Of a stretch of DNA of 64,000 nt, positions 55,503-64,000 are shown in pieces. Below the pieces are notes generated by a model. The model ran no database searches. It was given only the letters and a program-made list of their open reading frames with translations, and was not told where the DNA came from. A program made the position numbers and the translations under genes. The first letter of the stretch is position 1; each line of letters begins with the position of its first letter. The stretch spans positions 9,548,001-9,612,000 of the forward strand of contig JBHGNT010000001.1 in assembly GCA_043228905.1 (NCBI GenBank), given 5' to 3'. Source of the DNA: Azolla caroliniana (taxonomy: Eukaryota; Polypodiophyta).

Positions 55503-57325
55503 ACGTTTATTGAGTCAGGAGGTGATGAGACTTCCCACACGTTAGGAGAAAAGAGTAGTGGGGAGCTTCGCCTAAAGAGCTACCCTCATGTCGAGTGGAC
55601 ATTAATCTATACCCAGGACGAAGGAAATTTGCTACTTATTTTTGCAAAATCTAAAGGTGAGGGCAAGTTGCAGGTGGGGAAGACTTTCACCTACGGCCAT
55701 GTAAAGAACATCGAATACAAAGATAATGACTCATCGAACGTCTTGTTTGATGTTGATAGCTTGGTGGGGATATGCAGAGTCAGGATAGATGAACAAAATT
55801 TCATAACTAACTCGTGCCACCGGATAGCTTTGAAAAAAGATGTTCAAACCAAAAATAATTTGATTGTTGCTTTGCGCCCTTATATTAAGGGAGAGCTGAT
55901 GGTTGCGCAAGCAACCACACCACCAAAGTCTGCCAATAAATCAAAACTGGATCATAAGAAGTACAAGAAAAGGCAACAGCCTGAGGACGAGCCCGAGGTA
56001 CTCGAGTTCGTGGTAGATGAGGAGGAAGATACCGAGTTCAAAGTTATTCCTCCAGGGGGCCACATTGCATCGAGAATACTCACGTCAAAGCAAAATCGGA
56101 TCAGAGAAAACATTGTAAAGATGAAGGTTGTCCGTAAAGGACAACTATTTCACTTGCTAATCTCCTCTATTCAGAGGCCACCCATTGATCCTGAAACAGC
56201 AAGATGGGCTCTAGAAATAAGAGAGTCACATTTAGTGCATGTGCAAAACTTAAAAAGAAAAATGAAGATAAATTCACATGCCACTGTAGTGTCATTCTTA
56301 GTAATGGTAGACCCTGATTAGTGCCCAACTGTTCTGGACTTTAAGTACAGTTGGGCTGACAACTACACATACTACGTGATTGGAGGATCCCACTCTGCTG
56401 AAGCTCAACGTCAACTTGTGAAGGAGTATCCTCTTACCCCATTCTTCAAATATGCAGAATGTAAAGTGTACGTTGGCCTTACACATGAAGAAGTCATGTT
56501 GCTAGTTTGGGGTCATAACAATGATAATGACTACAGATAGACGATGCCATGTATCGAGTGCATCAAGTTCTTCCATCACGAGTACCTTGATGTGTTGCAA
56601 AATTTTGGTCCTAGGCTGCATCCTGGATTGCAACGATAATGTCTGCTTGAAGTGGGGATAACAGTTGACGAAAGCACCAAGTCTGAAGGCCTAAGGAAAT
56701 ATGACTCGTGGTTTCAACTTGCGTTGAGAACAAGGGAGGTGTGGGATCTCCAATATCAAATTTTTAGTATGTGGGAGGGAAAAAGAAATAAAGGGTCAAA
56801 GATCAAAGAAGGCTAAGCTCGACCCACAAGTGGAGATGAAGTCTAAGTCACATAAAAGGAACTTAGTAATTGAAGAATTAGCCGAGGATATGAAGTTGCT
56901 TCCGTGGCGGACATTGCAAGGAATCAAAGATGACAGATTATTAATATCTGTATTATCAAGAGTGGTCGCCAAGGAGTTCAGTCTTCATGAAATGGTTACA
57001 GAGTTTCAAAAGTGAGTATTCTATGTGATGCCTTATTTTCATTGTATTGTGGGAATAATTTGCTCTTTATAATAACCTTACTTTCTTTTAATTTTTAGCC
57101 ATAAGGTTTATATGAAGATACAAGAGTTGATGATGACAAAATTGCCCCTGCCTACGTGGGAAGAGGTGGAGCAATCATACCCCAAAACATCATCATACAA
57201 GGCTCTTGAAGAATTCTTCATTGTGTTTAGAGAATGGGTATGTATGTTTTACAAATATAAAACACCACGTAGACCAATATGCCCCATCTCCTCCTCCTTG
57301 ACCATGATTCACATTGATTGAGGCG
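55503..57325 (+). pseudogene. Gene-like sequence with ParB-like motif, N-terminally cut
   Basis: The frame is open from the LTR edge at 55,503 to a stop at 56,319: VEWTLIYTQDEGNLLLIFAK, LKKDVQTKNNLIVALRPYI, an acidic linker (EVLEFVVDEEEDTEFKVI) and HIASRILTSKQNRIRENIV. After one stop it continues YYVIGGSHSAEAQRQLVKEY (about 56,370-56,430), then YVGLTHEEVMLLVWGHNNDN. GGSHxxEAxxxL resembles the ParB/sulfiredoxin-type GG.HR..A motif. Further pieces (LHPGLQR; LLPWRTLQGIKDDRLLISVL at about 56,895) extend to a likely intron (GT at 57,014, AG at about 57,099), and then WEEVEQSYPKTSSYKALEEF. About four stops or shifts are present. Function is unknown. A relative of its first part lies in the transposon at 46.2 kb. 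Confidence 0.5.
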
Positions 57326-57403
57326 AGTCAATCATACAAGAACTTGATTTTGATGGTGTGGTCATTGACAAAAATATGTTTTTGTTGTACAGACTTCAGT
57401 TTG

Positions 57404-58095
57404 ATTCGTAAGAAAGCTGACAAAGAGAGCTTTCTTGTATTAAAATTTGGGATAACAAAGCAAACATAGTGATATAATAAAACACCTCACATAATAATAT
57501 GACCTATGAGACCAAAAATATTACATTTCACGTGATACGTGTGAAAGTGAGTAGCAACTCTCGATGTTCAAGAACTCTACCAATGAATGTTACAATCAAG
57601 AGTGCACATTGTGGTTGTGAGAGAAATTCGTGCAAGGATTGGGCTTGGTCGAAAATGTGTGGAAAGGATGGTCGAATATGATCATAGGCAGAGCATTGTA
57701 TCAAAGTTTGATTCGTAAGAAAGCTTACAAGGAGAGCTTTCTTGTATTAAAATTTGGGATAACAAAGCAAACATAGTGATATAATAAAACACCTCACATA
57801 ATAATATGACCTATGAGACCAAAAATATTACATTTCACGTGATACGTGTGAAAGTGAGTAGCAACTCTCGATGTTCAAGAACTCTACCAATGAATGTTAC
57901 AATCAAGAGTGCAGATTGTGGTTGTGAGAGAAATTCATGCAAGGATTGGGCTTGGTCGAAAAAGTGTGGAAAGGATGGTCGAATATGATCATAGGCAGAG
58001 CATTGTATCAAAGTTTGATTCGTAAGAAAGTTGACAAAGAGAGCTTTCTTGTATTAAAATTTGGGATAACAAAGCAAACATAGTGATATAATAAA
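57404..58095 (-). repeat. About 306-bp LINE-2 C-terminal repeat, about 2.2 inverted units
   Basis: Reverse complement of the units at 4,871-5,775 and 29,431-30,020; unit boundaries near 57,475, 57,782 and 58,090. It forms the left end of the inverted duplicate of the copia-1 locus and abuts the ParB-like gene sequence. Confidence 0.8.
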
Positions 58096-58500
58096 ATTAG
58101 TGTCATTGAGATTAAGGTAGTTCTTTGGGGTTGTTACTTTTGGAGTCTAAGAAGATGGTATTGTTTTCCTAATAGTGTATTAAAGTATTCCTTTCTCTTC
58201 CTCTTCTTTTCTCTATCTTTTTCTATATCTCTCCATCGCATACTATGGACTATTTACAAATATGACCAGTGATAGGCACTCCACCATGGAAGGTTGTGCT
58301 ACCAATTCAACTCGGATAGCTAGTGTGCATGGGGAGGCTTTAGGACCATATGGTTGCACCATACATGAGGGCAAAAAGGACCACAATGTCAAATAACCAT
58401 GCTTTGGCACAGGGTCTCTTGGAAGACTTCTTTGTAGCACAATCATATGAGTCCATGTAAATCCTCATGGTCTCTTAGTCAATAATAAATGAGCGCATAT
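58096..58500 (-). mobile_element. LINE-2 fragment (inverted copy)
   Basis: Reverse complement of 29,073-29,430 and 4,499-4,870, including the RT thumb fragment (near 58,330-58,400) and the purine-rich spacer. Confidence 0.6.
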
Positions 58501-59012
58501 GGATACTCACGGTCTCTTGGTCTTGAGTTCTTTGTAGTTTCCTTTTTGTGTTTTCAAAAAAAACAGAGATGATAATGTAATCTTACAATGATTATGCTTT
58601 TATAATCCTCTCTGTCCAATCAATCATGGTTATGCATTAACCATAAATTCTTACATGATTACAACATGGAAGCTCCCTACACCTTAGAGTTTTCTAAAAT
58701 AAGTATATACTAATGTACTTCAGTTGTAAACATTCTATAGGGTATACCGTATACATATATCTATAGTTCTTAACACAAGGACCAACTATAGGGCACCTAT
58801 AGTTACTATTGATTAGCCTTACTACAATCCCTTGTAGTGTAATAAATGTTCAATTGTATGGTAATTAGGTGCTTGTGTGGTAATTAGGTGCAGAACAGGG
58901 GATGAACTCAAGCATATTTTCTCGTATGTCTATGTAGAAGAACATTAGGGTTAGGGTATGGTTGTGGAATTGACATGTAAAGTGAAGGGAGCTATGGTAG
59001 AAAGTAGTGGAA
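58501..59012. repeat. Inverted duplicate of 28,527-29,072
   Basis: Noncoding. Identical order to the flank outside the copia-1 5' LTR, read on the other strand. Confidence 0.75.
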
Positions 59013-59274
59013 TGTTGTAACATATTGACTTGTGGATGTGGAAAATATTAAGCAGAAATTAATATATTAATATATATTAATAGTTAGTACTTGTTATGAA
59101 TACGGTTTCCTTCATGAGAAGGAAACCGTAAGTGTATTGGTGGTGGTCTATATAAAGGCACCACCAACATTGTAACTATTAGGGCGTTTTAATATAATAA
59201 ATGATTTACAATTTCCCTCATCTCTCTCTCTCTTCTTTCTATCTCTCTTTCTCTTCTTTCCCAACATCCCAACA
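59013..59274 (+). repeat. Copia-1 5' LTR, inverted duplicate copy (262 bp)
   Basis: Starts TGTTGTAACATATTG, ends CCCAACATCCCAACA, followed by TGGTATCAGAGCC at 59,275. It keeps the canonical primer site that the 28.2-kb copy has mutated. Confidence 0.9.
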
Positions 59275-59466
59275 TGGTATCAGAGCCAAATTATCTATAA
59301 CCTATAGTCTATGCCTTTCTTAAATCACAAAACACATCCCCCCATCATAATTTAACTTTCATGCCCATAGGAAAAATAATCATATTCATAGTGTCTAAGA
59401 TCGTCAAGTAACGAAAGATGATTTTGTGTTTGCCATGCGCTGATCCGGACAACCCTCTGCAATAAT

Positions 59467-60229
59467 GGCACAATCGATGTCGTCGTCGCAACTCAACATG
59501 TGAAAATTCACGATCGAGAAATTTTCGAACACAAATTATCAAATTTTGGAAGGAAAGATTAGAATTACTTTTTAAATATAATAAAGTATGGGACATACTT
59601 TCAAGATCGTCGACAAAACCTGAAAAAGGCAAAGAACTTGAAGAATATGAAGAAAAAGACGTGTGCAAGAATGGAAATTCTTATGCACGTAAGTGATGGC
59701 ACCGGAGAAACATTGTGAAAAATGGAGACGGCTCATGAAATGTGGAAGCACTTACAAACTATCTACGAGCCGAAAAACGATGCCCAACAAGCGCATACAC
59801 TTCAAGTGCTTGTTAATTACAAAATGAATGACGAACAACCGGTTGGTGAATTTCTATTAATATGGCAAAAGAAATTAGATGATGTGTTAAATTCTGGATT
59901 AGAAATCCACGATAAATTACAAAAGAGTCTCCTTCTTGGAGCTCTTCCTCACTCATGGTCTACTTTTAGAACCACCCAAAACTCTATAAATTATCCAACG
60001 TTAATTGATCTTCTTGCAAACATTAGACAGGAGGAAACAATTCGTTCACAAAGGTCTTCAAATTCAACTCCAAGTGTGGCAATGGTAGCATACAAGAACA
60101 AAAGGTTCACCCAAAGAGGAGAAAGGTCGAAGCCGTGGATAAAGAAAGATCAAAACACAAAACAAGGAGGAATGCGGTTCAACAATACCTATTGTAAAAT
60201 ATGCAAACGTACAAATCATACAACCAAAG
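59467..60229 (+). pseudogene. Copia-1 gag, truncated at the zinc knuckle
   Basis: MAQSMSSSQLNM (59,467), KFSNTNY-type gag start in a shifted frame, then an open frame at 59,722-60,229: METAHEMWKHLQTIYEPKND, FLLIWQKKLDDVLNSGLEIH and the knuckle CKICKRTNHTTKDC. Directly after that cysteine the match to the 27-kb copy ends and unrelated sequence (RVEACYGVPTFGQKF) continues in frame to a stop at 60,322. Protease onwards is absent. Confidence 0.85.
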
Positions 60230-60246
60230 ATTGTCGGGTCGAAGCA

Positions 60247-60686
60247 TGCTACGGTGTACCAACTTTTGGCCAAAAATTTAGTACTAAATCGAAGAAGAAA
60301 ATAAACATTAAAAATTGTAAATAAGTTTCAAAAAACAAAAAACAAATTCATTACGTCACACTCGAATGCACAAAGATATTGTACGTCACACTCGAAATGT
60401 CCCTAGGCCATATTTAATACATTAATTGTTGCCCCAGTCTCCTAGGTAGAGTTGTACAAAAGCACACCTGGAGAAGGTATCCATTGTGACAGTTGGTCAG
60501 TCTCAGTATCTCTCTCTCTCTCTCTCTCTCTCTGGTATGGGTAGTCGAACGTGTCAATTGGTATGTCTCTCTCTCTCACTCACTCACTCTCTCTCTCTCT
60601 CTCTCTTCTGTCTCGAAGTTGTCAAACAGACAGTGGCAGAAAGTTAAAGAAAGACAACATATCTATTACAGGTCTATCTCTCTCTT
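60247..60686 (+). other. CACTA-like boundary and CT-rich leader
   Basis: GCTACGGTGTACCAACTTTTGG at about 60,248-60,269 matches the complement of 15,118-15,146 (CACTACAGTGTACCAACTTT). CT microsatellites follow (60,510-60,533 and 60,577-60,606), mirroring the GA runs at 14.6-14.8 kb. I read it as the 5' edge and leader of the RING/coiled-coil gene unit; whether it is a transposon end is unproven. Confidence 0.4.
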
Positions 60687-61425
60687 TCTCTCTCTCACTC
60701 CACCTTCGATTCTCTGTTTCCCCGCGTAGCTGTTCTTGTGTTCCCCTCTGTGCCAGGTTCGATCTCTGAACGCAGAGATTTTTGTTTCCCCTGCTCGTTG
60801 TATGTGTTGTTGATTTTCCTTCCTTGTGTATGCTCGTTTGTTTCCTCTGTCTATGCTCGTTTGTCTCCTCTGCAGTAGCCTCGTTTGTCGAAATCAACAC
60901 GGTGTGGTACCTCTACAAGTTGTACGACCTCCAGGTATTCTCTGTGTTGCATGCCCAACTGGTATGTTTTCTTTTTCTGAATGTTTCCTGTCTGTCTGTT
61001 TTTTATTTGCATGTGTATGGCCATTTTTAGGGTTTGATTATTCATAGTCTATGTGTTGCTCTCTCTCACTCCACCTTCGATTCTCTGTTTCCCCGCGTAG
61101 CTGTTCTTGTGTTCCCCTCTGTGCCAGGTTCGATCTCTGAACGCAGAGATTTTTGTTTCCCCTGTTCGTTGTATGTGTTGTTGATTTTCCTTCCTTGTGT
61201 ATGCTCGTTTGTTTCCTCTGTCTATGCTCGTTTGTCTCCTTTGCAGTAGCCTCGTTTGTCGAAATCAACACGGTGTGGTACCTCTACAAGTTGTACGACC
61301 TCCAGGTATTCTCTGTGTTGCATGCCCAACTGGTATGTTTTCTTTTTCAGAATGTTTCCTGTCTGTCTGTTTTTTATTTGCATGTGTATGGCCATTTTTA
61401 GAGTTTGATTATTCATAGTCTATGT
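60687..61425 (+). repeat. 371-bp tandem duplication in the leader
   Basis: Two nearly identical units begin near 60,687 and 61,058 (CACCTTCGATTCTCTG at 60,701 and 61,072), with a third partial start at 61,402-61,450. Each unit contains a pyrimidine tract plus CAG and a following GTA, which could be duplicated noncoding exons. No credible protein. Confidence 0.85.
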
Positions 61426-61450
61426 GTTGCATGCCCAACTGGTATGTTTT

Positions 61451-61933
61451 TGTTTTCTCTGTGTTTCTCTGTGTTTCTTTTAAAAATGTATGACAATATT
61501 TTGATCGAGGTGGTTGTTTGTTAGACATGTTTGTACATGCAACGTAAATGGAGTTGGCTATGATGAGTTGCTATGTTTTCGTTTTGTTCTTGTTTCCTGT
61601 CCATCTATTTTATTTTGTGTGAGTTTGACATGGATGAGTGTTTTTCCGACTATTTTGGGTTTTTGTGTGTTTGACATGGCTTGTACATGCGGTGTGATGG
61701 AGTTGGCTATGATGATTTACAATGTTTTTGTTTTCTTTGACTTTCCTATCCGTCTGTTTTTATTGTCTGTGTGTTTGACATGGATGAGTTTTTTTCCGAC
61801 TATTTAGGGTTATTGTGTGTTTGACATGGTTTGTACATGCAATGTGATGATTTGCTATGTGTTGATGGTAATTGCTTGAGTTTTCTTCTAGTACATGCAT
61901 ATTCATTCCCTGAGAATTGTGTTGACTAGGACA
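61451..61933 (+). other. Leader or intron upstream of the 61.9-kb gene
   Basis: T- and G-rich noncoding sequence with short direct repeats (TTTGACATGG, TGTACATGC, GAGTTGGCTATGATGA). A plausible 5' untranslated region or intron. The frame can be extended upstream to an ATG at 61,895, but the paralogue at 13.78 kb begins at the equivalent of 61,934. Confidence 0.35.
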
Positions 61934-63265
61934 ATGACGAGAAGGACACCCATAAAGAAGACATTGATGAAAGACAAAGTGAAGACACCAGTGAAGGAAG
62001 GAAGAAGGACACCCATGAAAGAAAGCAAGAAGACACCCACAAGAGAAAGGGTGATGAATTCATCAACACAGAGAAAGAAGATGTACCACTCCATCAGTCA
62101 AGACACACCTCTTGGATGGAATTATTTCCTTCGAGCACGACCTGACGTTTATCCAGAGCTGAGAGAGTGGTTGTTAAAAACCAGGGGGTCAGCACATCCC
62201 GACACAAGGCGAGGATTCCACATAAGTGGTTTGAAGAGGGAATACATGAATTTATTGAAGACGAGATACGAACATGTTTATGATACAAATCAAATCACTA
62301 ACAATGAGGTGGGTACTATTTTTGCACGTGCTTTTGCATGTGAAGTTCAAGGTGGCATTGACGTAAATTGGGAAGATTTTAATCGGCACCGGTCAGAACA
62401 TTACAAAGGGTCCTCCAGTACCAACACTGGCTTGAAGTCATCTGGAACCTCTCATGTGGATATTCTAGCTATAACACCTGTCCACCAAGTTCTAGAGGCA
62501 AAGGTACGGGCCACAATGACTGAAAAGCATGAACAGATGATGGCCGGTTGCATAGCTTCTATGAGCTCAAGAATACAAACACTACTTGCTGATATGGAAG
62601 CAATTAAATCAGCTGAGATACAGGCAGAAAAGAAATTTTCTTCAATAAAAACTACATATGAATGGATTGCATCGACAATCCAAAATTCAGAAAGTGAGGT
62701 GTTGAAAGAGGAGTTGAAGAAAGAGCTAAACAATATGGGCACTCAATTAGGTTCACAGATGAGAGACCTTGATACTTGCAGGAATGCACATGAAGAAATA
62801 GATAATAAGTTGTCAGCCTTAAAGTTGCATTCTGAGAACCTTGCATGCTTGATGCAGGATTTAAAACAAAATGGTTTTGATACTTTGTGTCCATCTGTAA
62901 TTGAGCACCCAAGTGGTATAGAAAGTACCATTATTAGTATAGCTATATCACGGTATTGGCTTTAAAAGTTATTTATTTCTACTTCTCTGGTATAAATAAG
63001 TGAGCAGCTAATATATTATAACTTGTGTTTGCAATCTTCCAGGTGTATATTTTGTGGCCTCAGATTCAAGCTGGAGGCTATGGATGTTGTGATTACACCA
63101 TGCTTGCACACATATCATGTGCTATGTGCTAAGTATCATTTTGAGAAAGAGAATACATGTATGGACTGTAAAACTACAATTGCGGCTGAGTGGTACTATG
63201 CTTGGGGTTTAAAAGTACACCCGTACGATATGTGGCTCTACTATTCTATTGTTTGTATTATATGA
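61934..63265 (+). CDS. Uncharacterised basic/coiled-coil protein with RING-like C-terminus
   Basis: Start chosen at MTRRTPIKKTLMK (61,934). Basic N-terminus with four near-repeats of KTPxxEx or RRTPxKE (about residues 1-45). A conserved block DTPLGWNYFLRARPDVYPEL and DTRRGFHISGLKREYMNLLK (about 58-115), also present in the broken copy at 13.4-13.8 kb. FARAFACEVQGGIDVNWEDF. A long helical, probably coiled-coil region (about 190-320; KEELKKELNNMGTQLGSQMR). The first frame ends at 62,963. A second exon most likely starts after TCTTCCAG at 63,042 and gives CIFCGLRF, CLHTYHVLCAKYHFEKENTC and CMDCKTT, a Cys/His pattern like a RING finger, ending at 63,263. The donor site is not determined. RING proteins are usually ubiquitin ligases, but the role here is unknown; it may be transposon-borne. 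Confidence 0.55.
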
Positions 63266-63269
63266 TGTC

Positions 63270-64000
63270 AATTAACATTTGGACTAGAACTAGTGTATGC
63301 CACAACTCATACTTCAAATTTAGCGTAATCTCTAACAACTATTATGTGGAACCCTAATTATGTGGGTTAGTATTGGTAGTACTCTTAATATATAATTGGT
63401 ATGTGTAGTTGAGGATATTTTCCATAACTAGTAGTACTAAAAGGGAACCAGGTACAACATCGTCCAATCTATATTGCAACTTGCCTAGTATTAGTTTAGT
63501 AAACACTATACTTATAGTACACTGTTGACTGTTAGTATTGTTTGTGTAACTTGGGAATTAGTACTAGTAATGTAATTTGGGAACAAGGTGTATAGTAAAT
63601 TGCTGAATAATAGTACAATTATTGTAATTTGGAAATGAGGTGTGTCAAACACACATCACGTTTAGTACTAATACTGTTCAAGATTAATACTGTTGGTGTA
63701 ATTAGTACAAGTTATGTAACTAGGTGTGTAGAAGACATATCATGTTTAGTATTACTTGTGTGCAAAATACCAATCTACATTTGTTGGATTAGTACTTAGT
63801 AAGTACTACATGGTTCATGATTAGTACTAGTTCTGTACTTTGTGAACTAAGTTACTAGTACATTGCTCATGATTAATACTAGTTTTGTAATTTGGGAACT
63901 GAGTAGTACTTTGTTCCTTATTAGTACTAGTTTTGTACCTTATTAGTACTAGATCAGTAATCTAGAAAATAAGTGAGGAGTACATTTTGTAGGATTAGTA
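63270..64000. repeat. AT-rich degenerate minisatellite-like sequence
   Basis: From about 63,380 the motifs TTAGTACTAGT, GTAATTTGGGAAC and AAGGTGTATAGT recur irregularly at roughly 50-70 bp. No gene seen; it continues past the window end. Confidence 0.5.

Noticed and set aside
60493-61418. Leu/Ser/Cys-rich open frames in the CT-rich leader
   Set aside because: They come from CT microsatellites and the 371-bp duplication; no conserved motif, and the same frame is repeated in both units.

Overview
This is nuclear DNA from a land plant with a large, retrotransposon-packed genome. The evidence is one intron-containing ferric-chelate reductase (FRO) gene, many Ty1/copia elements primed by the plant-type initiator-Met tRNA site (TGGTATCAGAGC or variants), LINE reverse transcriptases, a hAT relic and a short CCCTAAA tract. 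A non-flowering vascular plant such as a lycophyte or fern is my guess; nothing here proves it. There is no bacterial operon, CRISPR, rRNA or convincing tRNA gene.

Layout. 1-8,583: LINE-1 copy A, then a shrunken copy of the FRO locus (copia linker, last codons of FRO, FRO 3' flank, copia-1 3' half, LINE-2 tail repeats, LINE-1 copy B). 8,584-13,405: stacked LTR-element remains on the minus strand (G1 gag and LTR, LTR-A1, copia-3 gag and LTR). 13,406-15,150: broken paralogue of the gene at 61.9 kb. 15,150-17,340: AT-rich, no gene seen. 17,340-19,140: decayed copia. 19,558-23,567: FRO, seven exons, the only clearly intact conserved host gene. 23,568-34,421: FRO 3' flank, copia-1, LINE-2 repeats and two LINE-1 copies, colinear with 2.28-8.58 kb. 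34,550-35,900: hAT-like transposase relic. 36,175-43,816 (minus): a DUF7869-like gene split by the complete copia-4 element (36,443-41,728, target duplication GCTCA). 44,325-48,235: second copy of the LTR-A1 region, opened by a terminal-inverted-repeat element (45,497-47,762) that carries a striking hairpin array. 48,261-55,502: LTR element G2, itself split by copia-2 (49,367-54,768, target duplication CGAAA). 55,503-57,325: a gene-like sequence with a ParB-like motif. 57,404-60,229: an inverted second copy of 27.3-30.0 kb. 60,247-63,265: gene-like sequence for a basic/coiled-coil protein with a RING-like C-terminus. 63,270-64,000: AT-rich degenerate repeats.

How it fits together. FRO would reduce Fe(III) chelates at a membrane. 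Almost everything else is transposon sequence in nested layers. The order of events can be read at several sites because an unoccupied or undeleted copy of the same sequence lies elsewhere in the window. The most unusual material is the palindromic hairpin array, the ParB-like and RING-like gene families that recur as fragments, the DUF7869-like gene, and the deleted FRO duplicate.
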